A stretch of 64,000 bases of DNA from Amphirosellinia nigrospora (GCA_004123355.1 SCHM01000001.1:806001-870000); one strand, 5' to 3'. Counted from the stretch's first letter, positions 22,958 through 35,545 are shown. The notes: generated by a model from the sequence alone, not told the origin. Program-made: numbers and translations.

Positions 22958-24407
22958 TTCGAATAGCTAGGTTCCAGATGAGTAGATTTTGTATAAGTAT
23001 TAAAGAGTCGGCGAGATGGGGTATTCGGCACGCAAGGAGCGTGGATCGGCGGCTACTTAAGATCTGTGTGACGAGAACCTACAGGGACACTTTTCATCGA
23101 GATCTTGGCAACGAGAATATAAGAGATTCAAAGCAAGCGAATCATTCTTTTGGAGGTATGACATGTGAGAGGTTGCATTCAGGCTATTCTACAGGGTTGT
23201 GGGGAGCTTAGCACGCTATAACAGGATTACTAGGAGGAGGTACGTAGGTAGCGATGCTTGATGTTGTGCAGGTGCTTGGTGATACCTCTTGATGGTGGGG
23301 TAACTTGGCGGGGCAAAACGAAGCTCTCCCTGCCGCACCAATGATGACGTAGAATTGGACTACAGACGGCCCGAAGATTGGTGCCGTGGCTTGTGATTTG
23401 TGGCTTGTGCAGGTGCTTTAGTTCGACTGCTGTAGGTTAGACGGAAAGGAAGTTTAACTTAAATGTGGCAAATCTTTGGGGCAGGTTAGCATCTTGTGTG
23501 CAAGTGCCTATTTAGGGCACGTTTTGTGCAAGGACCTCAGCATGCCTGTCAGCGTCGACGATGCATAGACAAGGTGCTTTGCATTGAGTGTTTATTATTT
23601 TGATAGAGTACCCTTGTTGATATCCTCAAAGGTCTATGTAGGCAAGTGTAGGCGAGCCCATTACGGGGTGCTTATATATATGGACTAGAGCGGCCTGTGT
23701 ACTGTTCAGCTCCCTAACGTGCATATTGAATCAGCGTCAGCTTGTTCCGCACGTGCCTTTCTAGTTTGAATTTAGCTAAGCACCTCCCAAGGGTCCCAAG
23801 GGTAGCCTTGCTTGGAGGTAGGTACGTGTACCTGCTTAAGTTTAGTCCTATTGGAAGCTAGTACCTATGGAAATGCTTGCTGTAAGGTGCTAAGCAAGCA
23901 TAAGTTAAGCTCAGTGTTTTAATGCCAAACATGCCTTCTCTAGCCTTATATATGCCCACCAGGTGCTCGACAGACAAATGCGGAATCTACCTCTGCACCA
24001 CACTAACCTTAAGACTTTAATTTTGGGTCAAACTGAGTAATTCGAAATCACACGGAAGCACTTTGAGACACTAGCCATTGTGTCTGATACTACCTTGGGT
24101 ACATGGTGTCTTTCACAAAACCCATACCTGCTCGTCCACGGCTCGGCATCTTCGTGCCGCCCACTCATCCACACAAGGCCACTTCTCCCAATCAACCCAT
24201 ACCATAACCACCATAATACAGCCCCGGTTGTTTTGCCCCGTCTTAAGGCTCTAAGCTAGCCTTGGTATTTGCCGTGTACTCTGACGGGCCATAACGGCAA
24301 CAACCCAATAGACTGGCCGTTTTGATTCCAACCGCCTACTTCTTCGTTTTATATGCCTTCTTGACCAGCAATCATATTTGCTCTCAACAATATTAATACT
24401 AGCCATA
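22958..24407. other. Intergenic, no gene recognised
   Basis: This is a 1.45-kb divergent gap between the aldose epimerase (minus) and the next plus-strand gene. It must contain both promoters. There are many TACCTACC-like and AAGTG words but no clear repeat, RNA gene or conserved frame. Confidence 0.55.
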
Positions 24408-25489
24408 ATGGCTGAGACAACCCCACCACCTATTGCAACACCGAAGCGGAAGCGGACGAATCGGCTGTCGAAATGCGCCTCTCCGCTCGCCCACCTCTCA
24501 TTATGCTGCCAAGACTGTCTTCTCTTTCCGCCCACCTAGTCTTCAGCCCGCCGCCCGATCCCATGACCGATCGAAGACGGAAGTAGTAGCCCAGTCTAGG
24601 GTTGCCCGAAATTCGGGGATCTGGCGATCGAGGAGAGCAGTGAGGGTCCAGAGTGTGCGAGCATCGGCAGCGAGCCCGAAAGCGGGGTGGGGCGACTGTA
24701 GCTGGAGCTGGGATCCTTGGCCGGATCGGGTACCAGACCGTAATTCCGCCGCCCGACATCACCAGATTTGACTTTGATGCTGGCGCTGCCACCACCCAAG
24801 AGGACATGCAATTGGATTGCGACGATGATGATATCGCCGCCGCACGTAAACGCAGCAAGACTGCTGAAGCCGACACATTCGTCCCCGGACCTGCCACCAA
24901 TGAATTAGCAAGAGATACTGGCAATCCCAGGACCCTAGCCATCCCCCCTGACGACCAAACAAACGATCGCCTGTTGGTATCCCTAGACCCATCAATTAAA
25001 GACACAATCGAAGCCGGTCAATCCGGCCTACGCAAATCCTATCCGTCGATTAATCGTCTGGCGGACACAAAATCTCGTATACGGAAACGGGTGGGGACGC
25101 CACCATTGTCAAAACGGAAGGGAGGTGCTCAGTCCGTGCGGTAAATAGAGTGGACGAGGAGGAAGACATTGTCATTGTTGACCCTGTCCGTGCTGCTCTC
25201 ACTTGGCGCGAAGATGAGATCACCGTATACGACCCAGAAGACAAGGACGACGATGGCACCGGCATCAACGGCATTGGATTCAAGCCTACTGCTGCCGTAG
25301 CCTATCAACGCGCCCAAAAGCGACGCCAACAACTTGCCGACTATAAGAAGCGTGAGGAAAGTGAGGCCAGAGCTAGGAGAAATCAACGCCGAAGAGAGCA
25401 ACTGGGGGGAGGCCGAGCGGGCTAGAAAGCACTCCATCGTACGGGTGCACTTTTCCGACACACCACCAACTACCGTCATGACAACCTGA
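24408..25489 (+). CDS. Conserved fungal protein of unknown function, basic coiled C-terminus
   Basis: From the ATG at 24408 (MAETTPPPIATPKRKRTN) the protein runs through a Ser/Arg-rich part, an acidic MQLDCDDDDIAAARKRSK, a low-complexity middle, and a strongly patterned C-terminal region. That region contains RAALTWREDEITVYDPEDKD, DGTGINGIGFKPTAAVAYQR and a long Arg/Lys/Glu helix (RRQQLADYKKREESEARARR). It finishes HSIVRVHFSDTPPTTVMTT before TGA (25487-25489). I have an impression that this C-terminal block recurs in other filamentous ascomycetes, but I cannot name it. Frame steps near 24500-24560, 24700, 25145 and 25420 break the coding sequence without splice signals. About 350 aa. The charged helix and KRKR suggest a nuclear or RNA-associated protein; this is inference only. 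Confidence 0.65.
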
Positions 25490-25964
25490 ATCGCTCATCG
25501 CTCAGCTTGGGGACAAAGAACTATATAATTTCTGTACCCATGTCATGAGGACAAGGTGTTGCCTGGTGTTTACGCGGTTACTGGCGAGGCGCCTACGTTT
25601 GATCGAAATTCTGATTATTTTTTAGTCACATTTAGCTAGGCGTCAGTGGCGGTATGGCTACGTGATAAGTTGGCGTGTCAGGAATGGGCTGTGGTGGAGT
25701 TGATATCATTTTTTATTCAACTTTGTTGGCTTCACTCATAAGGGTCCGGACCTTTTTGGTATATACTATTAACAGGCGCATGGGATATGCTTTGCTCTGG
25801 CTAGGATTGGTCGAAATGTAGGCCGAGGTCTGGGGAGTTTGATAGGTGTTACAATAAGGGATACAATCAGGCGTCGGCGCATATCAGGACATACTCAATA
25901 TACCCACCACGCGCTGGAAGCAAGTTCAAATTTGCTTCACAGGGGCGATTATTACTCCAATTGA
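25490..25964. other. Convergent intergenic region
   Basis: About 475 bp lie between the 3' ends of the unknown gene and COX20. I see nothing beyond AT-rich 3' flank, with AATAAGGGATAC and TTTTTTAGTC words that could serve as processing signals. Confidence 0.5.
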
Positions 25965-26608
25965 TCACCAGAATTTATACCACCTCGTCTCAGCCGCCTG
26001 GCGGGCTTTATCTTCTGCTTCTCGTCTTAACCGTGCAGCTTCTGCTGCTTGTACCTTCTTCTCGGCTTGCTTGCGATCAATGACCTCGACAACCCTAGCC
26101 ATGGCAGCGCGTTCCTTGCGCCTTTGAGCCTGGCAGTATTCCCATTGTACGATGCTACCAAGCATGAAGGTACCGAATGCCCAATTCGCTGCTTTAGGTG
26201 CTCTTGCTACACCAGTAGAAGTAATATCAGCGCCATCAAATCCCCTCAAGAAAGCATTGCTCTCCGCAAATGAACATACCTCCCACTAGATAGCGCCCCG
26301 CCCCCACAACCACGCCAGCTCCTATGCCCGTCATGAGACCTTCCTGGCACATGGTATTTGATGTAACGTGAAGAAATCTTCGGACTTGATAGACTGCACT
26401 CCTTCTTTGAATGTCGGTCTCGGGGGTCGGCCCTGTTGACCTTCGGCGCCTGTTGGCGACGTCGCATTGGCGGCGATATGGCTCCTTTCCGGCGTCGTCG
26501 AGCTATTGAATACCTCGTAGATCTGTGGTTGCTTGACGTGGTCTGGCGGCTCTGTGGCCCCGGGCGGAGGCCCGCGCAGCTTTGGGGCGTATCGTCGTTT
26601 TGTGCCAT
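25965..26608 (-). CDS. COX20: COX20, cytochrome c oxidase assembly protein
   Basis: Cox20 is a small mitochondrial inner-membrane chaperone of Cox2 during complex IV assembly. From the ATG at 26606-26608 (MAQNDDTPQ) a Pro-rich N-terminus leads to PRPTFKEGVQSIKSEDFF and a first membrane segment, LMTGIGAGVVVGAGRYLVG. A 73-bp intron (26207-26279, donor GTATGT, acceptor TGTAG) follows, then a second membrane segment (AANWAFGTFMLGSIVQWEYC) with the family's EYCQAQRRKER, and a charged C-terminal helix ending RWYKFW. Two transmembrane helices and a following Glu-Tyr-Cys-Gln are as in yeast and other fungal Cox20. Single-base slips occur near 26577 and 26335. It is divergent to POL2 with 384 bp between the starts. 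Confidence 0.85.
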
Positions 26609-26821
26609 TGCTGGTGGTGTGAATACCTACCAGACATAATGGAGCAAGAGCCTAAGGTATGACGCTGCTAGATACTTAAGACCTATCAATGCGGGGCCCG
26701 GGACCCTTGCTATGCATGTTGGGAGGTATGCAATGAGGCTGGCGGGGGATTGATGCTTAATCGGGGCTCTTAAACCCCTGGTCCCGCCGCGGTGCAGTGG
26801 CAGGGATGCGCGCTACAGCTT

Positions 26822-26831
26822 CGCGTCGCGT
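26822..26831 (+). promoter_or_regulatory. Tandem MCB-like boxes in the COX20/POL2 promoter
   Basis: CGCGT occurs twice without a gap (26822-26826 and 26827-26831) in the 384-bp region shared by COX20 and POL2. This is the core of the MBF-bound MluI cell-cycle box, known upstream of replication genes in yeasts. The position, about 170 bp before the first POL2 ATG, is suitable. The short motif makes this suggestive only. Confidence 0.45.
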
Positions 26832-26992
26832 GTTTTGTAAGTGGATTTACCTACCAATTACCTAGCAAGCCATTTCCCATCAAATCGGACACCCATAGCA
26901 GACCTTCCCTTTTCCCGTGGCATAATCAATACAACCAGAGATACCCCCCGAAAGCGTGTTTAGCGGCAATTTTTCGTTTCCTTAATTAGTCA

Positions 26993-29900
26993 ATGCGGTC
27001 TACAAGTCGACGGGTTCAACTTTCGAATCGTCAAACCACCTCTCATCGAGGGACACTTGACCTCTTCACCCCTCACCGAGACCCCCCGCGATCCGATAAT
27101 CGCGATGCCCAACACGTCACTGCCGGCCTCAGAAGGGATATGTGCGTCGTGGCGGCAAGCAAGCCTACCATGGCGTCTCCCGCGCGAGAACATTTGCCGC
27201 CTCTACACGCACAGAGGGCACATCCGCAGATGAGAAAGCCGAACGGGCGCTCCTTGTCACACAAATCGACGAATCCATGGGCTTTGCTCGGTATGAAGCG
27301 GGCCGCGCACGCGAAGGCTGGTTAGTAAACGTGCAACCGACAACTGTTGGATTAGACGATGACCGCGTGCCCGGTGGCGAGCGCCCTCGACTGCTACTTC
27401 ATCGAACAAGACGGGCAGACCTTCAAGGACAGTCGAATACGATCCATACTTCCTGATTGCCGTGCGCAAGGGTCGGGAAAGCGAAGTCGAGGAGTGGTTG
27501 AAGCGCGTACCTGGCGGCGGCGTTGTGCGTAGTGTCAAAAAGGTTGAGAAGGAAGATCTTTCTATGCCGAATCACTTGTTAGGGTATCGGCGAACTTTCC
27601 TCGAATTACGTTTTGCGAACGTTTCAGATTTGATGTCTGCTAGAAGGGATATAATGCCCATTGCGGAGAAGAACCGCAAGGCCATGGGGACGGTGGATGT
27701 ATATGCTGAGGTTGCTGCGTAAGTTCTCCTTTAGAAACCTGTTCACTAAGGCAGAATTGGATGACGACTAACATTTGCACTTGCACAGCGAACAAGCCGG
27801 ATTTGACCTCTTTGATGATTCACGAGATGATGATAGACGACATAATGCTTCCCTTTCAGATGCCAGCGACTACATAGTCGATATTAGAGAATTTGATGTT
27901 CCATACCATGTAAGAGTAATGATAGATACCAGTAAGTGCCCCACTCCTTTTCTTAAGCTGCCAGGTTAACGTCATCCTAGATATTAGAGTAGGCAAGTGG
28001 TACTTCGTGGAGGCGAAACATGGAGTCACCACTATAACCTCAATGAAGAGCGTTTGGTCCAGGCAGACCCGGTTATCATGGCCTTTGATATCGAGACCAC
28101 GAAGCTGCCGCTCAAATTCCCCGATGCTGCGATAGATCAGATTATGATGATATCGTACATGATAGATGGACAGGGGTTTCTCATCACCAATCGCGAGATT
28201 GTGTCTGAAGATATTGCCGATTTCGAGTACACGCCAAGACCTGAGTACCCTGGCCCATTCATGATTTTCAACGAACCTGACGAGAAAGCCCTGATCGAAA
28301 GGTTCTTTTTACACGTGAAGGAAGCCAGGCCAACCGTCATCGCCACTTACAACGGAGACTTCTTCGATTGGCCTTTCGTTGAAGCCCGAGCGAGCGTTAA
28401 TGGTATCGATATGTACCGCGAAATCGGATGGAGAAAAGACAGCGAAGATATTTACAAATGCACATATGGCGTTCACATGGACTGCTTCGCCTGGGTCAAC
28501 CGAGACTCCTATCTACCACAGGGAAGTCGAGGTTTGAAGGCTGTCACTGTCGCTAAGCTTGGGTATGACCCAGATGAGCTTGATCCGGAATTAATGACAC
28601 CGTACGCTAGCGAGAGACCGCAAACTCTTGCGGAGTATTCCGTTTCAGATGCTGTCGCCACGTATTACCTATACATGAAGTACATACATCCGTTCATATT
28701 TTCGTTGTGTACAATCTTGCCGCTGGGAGGCGATGATGTTTTACGAAAAGGAACCGGTACTCTATGTGAGATGTTACTGATGGTCCAGGCATACCAAGGC
28801 GAGATCGTTTTACCCAACAAGCACGTTTCTCCCAAAGAATCATTCTGGGATGGACACCTGCTTGATGCGGAGACCTACGTTGGTGGCCACGTCGAAAGTA
28901 TTGAAGCGGGTGTTTTCCGTTCGGATATCCCTGTAAACTTTGCAGTGGATACCGGGGCTGTCGATGAACTTCTCCGCGACCTCGACGCCGCGCTCAAGTT
29001 CTCTGTCGAAGTCGAGGAGAAAAAGTCGCTTGACGACGTCACCAACTATGACGAAATCAGAGATCAAATTGCGGCTAAGTTAAATCAACTGAAGGAAACC
29101 CCGAATCGAACTGAACGACCGTTGATCTACCATTTAGATGTCGCGTCCATGTATCCCAATATTATGACAACAAACCGACTACAGCCAGATTCTATGATTC
29201 AAGAGTCGGATTGCGCGGCTTGCGACTTCAATAGACCCGGGAAAACATGTGATAGAAGGCTTCCTTGGGCATGGAGAGGAGAGTATCTCCCAGCCAAACG
29301 AGACGAGTACAATATGATACGACATGCTTTAGAGAACGAGAAATTTCCTAGCAAGTGGCCGAATGGGCCAATGCGGACGTTTCAGGATTTATCGGAAGAG
29401 GAACAAGCTGGCCTCATCAGAAAGCGATTAACCTCATACAGCCAAAAAGTGTACCATAAAATCCGCGACCAGACAACAATCGTTCGAGAAGCTATCATAT
29501 GCCAGCGCGAGAATCCTTTCTACATCGATACAGTACGGGATTTCCGAGATCGCCGGTACGATTACAAAGGTAAAGCAAAAGTGTGGAAAGGGAAGACGGA
29601 CGCGCTAAAGTCTTCTGGTGCTCCTGGACAAGAGGTCGATAACGCGAAAAAGATGATTGTCTTGTACGACTCCCTACAACTTGCCCACAAGGTTATTCTA
29701 AACTCCTTCTACGGTTATGTGATGCGAAAGGGTTCGAGGTGGTACTCCATGGAAATGGCTGGCGTGACCTGCTTGACTGGCGCAACAATTATCCAGTTGG
29801 CTAGATCACTTGTTGAAAGACTAGGGCGTCCACTTGAGCTGGATACTGATGGTATCTGGTGTATGTTGCCCGCCACGTTTCCTGAAAATTTCGCGTTCAA

Positions 29901-32900
29901 ACTCAAGAATGGCAAGAAGCTGGCAATCTCTTATCCTTGCGTCATGTTAAACCATTTGGTGCATGCCAAGTTCACGAATCACCAATACCAGACACTGGTG
30001 GAGAAGAATTCGTTCAAATATGAGACCACCAGTGACAATTCCATCTTCTTCGAAGTCGACGGGCCGTACAAGGCCATGGTTCTTCCCACGTCGAAAGAAG
30101 AGGATAAGAATTTGAAGAAGCGTTATGCTGTATTCAACGACGATGGGAGTCTGGCAGAACTGAAAGGTTTTGAAGTCAAGCGAAGAGGTGAGCTTAAGCT
30201 CATCAAGATCTTTCAGCAACAGATCTTCAAGTTCTTCTTAGAAGGTAGCACATTAACGGAATGTTACGCCGCCGTATCAAAGGTTGCAAACAAGTGGCTG
30301 GATGTCCTATACAGCAAGGGATCAACACTAGCAGACGAGGAGTTTATCGACCTCATTTGCGAAAACCGAAGCATGAGCAAGACGCTCGAAGAATATGGTA
30401 GCCAGAAATCAACTTCAATTACCACTGCCAAGCGTTTAGCTGAATTCTTGGGAGAGCAGATGGTCAAAGACAAAGGTCTGAACTGCAAGTATATCATCTG
30501 TGCCAGGCCTCGCAACGCTCCAGTTACGGAACGAGCCGTCCCAGTAGCTATCTTTTCCGCCGAACCTGAGATTAAGCGAAGATTTTTAGCAAAGTGGTTG
30601 AAGGAAGAGCCGTCTGACATGGATCCTCGAGCATTACTCGACTGGGATTACTACCTCGAGCGTCTTGGATCCGTCATCCAGAAGCTGATCACCATTCCAG
30701 CAGCTTTGCAGAAAGTCCGCAACCCGGTACCTCGAGTCGCGCATCCCGACTGGCTTCAAAGGAGGATTAACATCAAAGACGACAAGATGAAGCAGAAGAA
30801 GCTCACTGATTTGTTCACAAAGGAGCCCCTAGGTGACATAACAAATCTCAATGGACCTAGGCTAGACGACCTTGAAGATTACGGGGAAGCTACTGAAACC
30901 AAAGAGCACTACTGCTGCGATAAATGCCTCGCAGGTAATACCGGTAACTTCTAAGCGCAAATCCCCAGAGCCTGAAAAGGAAGTTCAAGATCCGTTTACC
31001 GCTCTTCCAAAGGTAATGCCAGATCCATCCGAAGATTATCCAGCCTTCTTGGAGTATCAAAAGAAAAAGTGGAAGATTCAGAAACAAGCTCGTATACGCC
31101 GTCGGCATCTCTTCGGTGACCGAAGAGGTAATGCTGGTAGCAACATCCAGCAAACGTTCCGTAATCAAGCTGAAGTCACCTTCAGAAATACTTGGCAACT
31201 TCTACAGCTCCGGACAACCGACAACCCTGGCATAGTGTCGGCCTTCGTGTTGATCGACGGAAGGGTACATACACTCAAAATCAAAGTCCATCGTCAAGTA
31301 TTCCTCAACTTGAAAGGCAAGGACCTTCCTGATATCGAGGTGGAGGGCTGTGATGTTGAGCAAGTGACCCACACGCTTCCGAACGGCCACCCCTCTGCTC
31401 ATCTCTTCAAAATCACCGTCCCAGAAGAAATATATTTTGCGGAAGCTGATAAATTTTCGCTACTATTCAACCACCCTAGTGTCGAGGGGGTGTATGAAAA
31501 ACAAGTGCCCCTGGATATGCGGGCTGTTCTTCAGCTCGGTAACCTCTGCACAATCGATGAGAGCCAACCTGGTGTGTTGGGCAAAGGGTTAGAGGAAGGG
31601 TTTGAACTTTCTGGTTTGATGCGGCCTCTCAAGCCAAAGGCATACCTAGATTCAAATCCTCTTGCTTATATCTATGTATCTCACATCACAGCAGGCGAGC
31701 GGCAAATATTTGGTCTGTTCTCCACGACAAGCGACCAAGCACACATTATTATCCTACAGAAAAGCAAGGATTCCAACTCCGAGCTCCCTAATGTTACAAA
31801 GATCTACAGCGAAGTCCTGTCGCGAAGATTACAAGACGACCAGGAAAGCAATTGGCAGGAATGCTTTAAGTACCAGGAGAAGTTGACCTTCAAGGTCACC
31901 CAAGTAACGACTCGGAGGAAAGCCCATTTGGAAATTAGCGAACTTGTGAAGAAGATGAAAAAGGACGAGTCTAAGCCAATGATGCTCGTTATTCAGTCCT
32001 CTCAGCGCAAGTTACTCGTTCACGATGTTCCCATTCTCGCAGAATTCCCCATTCTCCCTTTGCGGTATGACCAAGCAGATAGCTCTCTCCCGCCTCTTGG
32101 TTGGCAATCTGTTGTTGCCAAGCGACTTGTTTCGCATTATCTAAGTCTAGGCTCGTGGATACTTCACCTTACAGCTCTTGCCAGGTACGGCGATATACCC
32201 GTTTGCAATTTGGAACGAGACGATCCCAGGTTTCTCATTGATGTTGCATATGCCCGGCGGTTGCAGATGAACAATGTTGTTCTCTGGTGGTCGCCAGGAT
32301 CAAGACCAGATCATGCTGGTTACGAACAGGATGATGTTGCTGGGCCTCTTGACACCGTCGCAATGCCATCGGTTAATAATCCTGGTACTTATGCGTCTGT
32401 TTGCATTGACATCGAGGTCCGTAATCTCGCGATTAATACGATTCTCACTTCGTCCCTTATCAACGAACTTGAGGGTGCCGACTCGATTTCCTTCAATCCT
32501 GCCTCTGATGCAGCCCCATCAGATGGCTCTGAGATGCTCCACTCAGAATCTGCATTCGCCAATGCCGGTGTTCTCGTCCTTCGCGAGATGGTGAAGTCCT
32601 GGTGGGCCGAAGCCTGCAAAGGTAGTCCGATGGCTGATATTCTTGTCCAACATCTCGTCCGTTGGGTTGAATCGCCAGACTCGTTTATGTATGACCGTGC
32701 TCTGCATTACTACGTACAGATGATGAGTCGCAAAGCACTCTTGCAGTTGATGGCAGATTTCCGCCGGGTTGGGTCGCAGGTCGTGTTCGCGAACTCGAAC
32801 CGCTTGCTTTTACAAACGACAAAGTCAGAAGTGGGCAATGCTTACGCTTACAGTCAATACATAATCAAGAGCATCAAGAGCAAACCACTCTTCCACTTCA

Positions 32901-34027
32901 TTGACCTGGAAATTAAAGAATACTGGGATTATCTGGTCTGGTATGACGAGTTCAATTACGGCGGTAAAGCTTGCCAGGAAGTCGTCGAGGCCGAGCAGCA
33001 GAACCTCGAGACCATTATGTGTTGGCAGATCAAAGACATTCCTCCCGCTCCGGCTTCAGGACACATTCCAACACTGGGTCGTTGAATTCATCCAGCTCAT
33101 GCACAACATCAAGCACCCAGACAACGGAGATCCCGACTCCACGCCCCGGCTCACGCAGTTACCCTTTCGTAGTCTCACACAGAGCACCGAAGTCGATGAC
33201 AAGGATAAACCCGCCGTTATACTCACCAAGACATTCGAGCGTCCTCTAAAGAAAGAGATTCAATCCCTCATTTCAACGCAAGCTCGCGAGCTCCTACACC
33301 CTGAGCTAGCATCCGACTGGTCATTCCCCTACTACCAGGCAACAACGGAAGCCATAATCCGCACCCTCGTCTAAAGCACTTACAGTCGCAGGCACAGAAA
33401 AGAAGCGGAGGCACGGAAAACGCTGTGCTGGAGCTGGTGAAATCCCTCATGCAGGTGCTCTCGCTTGACAAGAACATCACGACCGAAGCACGCATCCTGC
33501 GCCGCGACCTATTAGCACTCTTCGATGTGCGCGAGTTCAGTCGCGACGCTGCATTCGCAAACCCGAGTGCCTCGCTGAAGATCCCGCAGTGGGGCTGTGC
33601 CGAGTGCACACTCGCGCGGGACTGGGATCTATGTCGCGACGAAACCTTACTCCCCGATATATCCACTCTTGCTACCGGAGGTGATGGTGCGGTGTTGGAG
33701 AATGAGATCCGCAAAGCGGCCGCGGCGAAGCGGTGGGAATGCACCTTCTGCAGTGCCGAGTTCAGCAAGCTACACATCGAGGAGCGGTTGCTGGCAGACG
33801 TCAACGCGTGGCTCGTCGAGTGGACTACTCAAGACGTGAAGTGTGAAAGGTGTGGGAATGTCCGCCTCAACGAGTTCATGGAACACTGCACGTGCTCTGG
33901 CCCCTGGGGCGAGAGTGTCAAGAGGGAAGATGTAATTGGGAAACTGAGCGTGTATGCTGGCGTAGCGGAGTGGTTTGGTCTAAGGATGCTTGGGGCACTG
34001 GTTGGTGAGGTATTAGGGGGGTTATAA
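26993..34027 (+). CDS. POL2: DNA polymerase epsilon catalytic subunit
   Basis: Pol epsilon is the leading-strand replicase. Visible in order: [11 protein letters not shown] and VRVMIDT near the N-terminus; exonuclease [35 protein letters not shown] and [17 protein letters not shown]. Then come polymerase motif [21 protein letters not shown], motif [21 protein letters not shown] and motif [13 protein letters not shown]. The inactive C-terminal half follows, then two zinc/Fe-S modules: [13 protein letters not shown] with CTFCSAEF, and [18 protein letters not shown]. All catalytic acids are present. Introns at 27719-27788 and 27932-27980 have consensus GTAAGT donors. Length after splicing is near 2,300 codons, normal. 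Conserved sequence steps between frames near 27395, 27430, 28045, 30890, 33055 and 33373 with no splice sites, yet two long parts (about 985 and 737 codons) are unbroken. An essential replicase with such slips points to consensus errors. The exact start is uncertain (ATGs at 26993, near 27103, or 27142). Confidence 0.96.
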
Positions 34028-34606
34028 TTATCCCCCTGAGGTTTGGGATTTTTGTTCTATGGTTGGGCTCTTGGTTTCATAATCGTGATCACTTCGCGAT
34101 TGGTATTGGCGTCGGCTTATTGGAGTAATACCTGCTTGTTACTTGGTATGTGATGCGTATTGCATTCTGTCTTATTACCTATATACGCCCTAATGATGCT
34201 ACGCAATGTGATGTGATAGAGTTCATGTGTTAATCGTTCCTAAATTAATTTGACAAAGAATGATCAAGCTTAAGTAGCAAGGTATACGGAGAAGTGCCAG
34301 CGCAGAGATTGCGCGGTATTCGTTACCGCGCGACAGCAGACAGAAATTAGTTGTCGATATCCAAACGAGCCAAAGTCTGCAAAGGGAAGGCGATGAAACT
34401 AGTCCCGAGGCCGTGGCGATGGGTAAGAAGAAGACAAATAAGCTTAACTATTGTAAAAAGATACGGAGGTCCTTGAAAAAGAGCGTGCGCTTTTGACTTG
34501 TACATTGGGTAAATAGAAACCCCTGTCGTACCACTCCCGCTATAGATATATTATGCAGGGTATATGGAGAGTCAAGCAGCATCTTCGCGGTAGCCATGGG
34601 AGGCAT

Positions 34607-34759
34607 TGTCAGGGACCTCGTAGGGGTAAGGTGTAGACATCTGTTGTTGCACGGAGAGCGAATGAAGCCTCTTCCGTGGGCTCTATGCGACTACATGGCT
34701 ATATACGAAGAGTCTCTTTGTTTCGTCTGACCAGTGTTCCTAGTTCCCTGTTCCTGGCA
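34607..34759 (+). mobile_element. Short solo LTR (family B)
   Basis: A 153-bp block starting TGTCA and ending CA, flanked by GGCAT and GTCAT, a near-match target-site duplication. It aligns with the inverted block 35401-35545 and, more distantly, with family A. All share ATCTGTTGTTGC followed by a GGCTATATAC promoter-like core. No internal coding region is next to it. It is a fossil solo LTR of unknown superfamily. Confidence 0.65.
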
Positions 34760-34891
34760 GTCATCGACACTACCCAGCAAGCTATGATTTCTCTAGATCC
34801 TATACTTTAAGTAGATGATATTGTCACCCTTTTGTAGGCCGTGTTTCAACAACCAAACACTATTATGTCGAATTTCGGCATATTTCGGGTC

Positions 34892-35105
34892 TATCATAAC
34901 CTCATTATCAGGGTATGGGGTGTATATTGATATCTGTTGTTGCGCAGAGAGTCTAGGAGTCTCTGGGGACTAGCCCCTGGCTATATACATCTAGGCCCTT
35001 TGTTCCTAGGGCCGTAAGTCCCACAGAGTCTATATGAGGCTTGGGAAGGTGAGTGTTTTGGTGTGTTTGACGAGGTATCGTGAGATCTGGAGATTCCTTG
35101 TGACA
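34892..35105 (+). mobile_element. Solo LTR (family A, second copy)
   Basis: The block is 214 bp, the same length as the copy at 383-596 but in the opposite orientation, with the TGACA right end kept. Flanks GGGTC and GGGTG are a near-match target-site duplication. Differences from the first copy are mostly transitions, as expected for an old RIP-affected repeat. Confidence 0.7.
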
Positions 35106-35400
35106 GGGTGTGCAATTTAGAACCCGAGACCCGGGGTGAACTCAACATGGCGCTCGATATCGCCCGGGAAGATCTACGAGGCTTTCTCCGAAAACTATGC
35201 CCTTGGTACGCCGTAGGAGAAAGGGTGGAGTTAGAATTGTTCTTGATTCGAAAGACCGCCATTAACACGCCAGAAGGCTTAGCGTTCTCTTTTGTTTATT
35301 AACGCGCTCGTCAGATTTCTTATCTACCTACCAAGATCGCAACCAGGAGGGTGACTCATTCTGACTACGTCGACTCTAGACTTTGGAACGTAATACCTAC

Positions 35401-35545
35401 TGCCAGGAACAGGGATCAGAGACCAGTCAGACAAAGAGACTCCTCGTATATAGCCAGATAGTCACGTAGAGCCCACGGAGATGACTTCACTGGTCCTCTG
35501 TGCAACAACAGATGTTTACACCCTACCCTTGCGTGGATCGTGACA
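35401..35545 (-). mobile_element. Solo LTR (family B) with perfect 5-bp duplication
   Basis: A 145-bp block that reads TGTCACGATC...CTGGCA on the minus strand and is flanked on both sides by CCTAC, a perfect 5-bp target-site duplication. It pairs with the family B copy at 34607-34759 in inverted orientation. The duplication proves the limits of the insertion. Confidence 0.8.
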
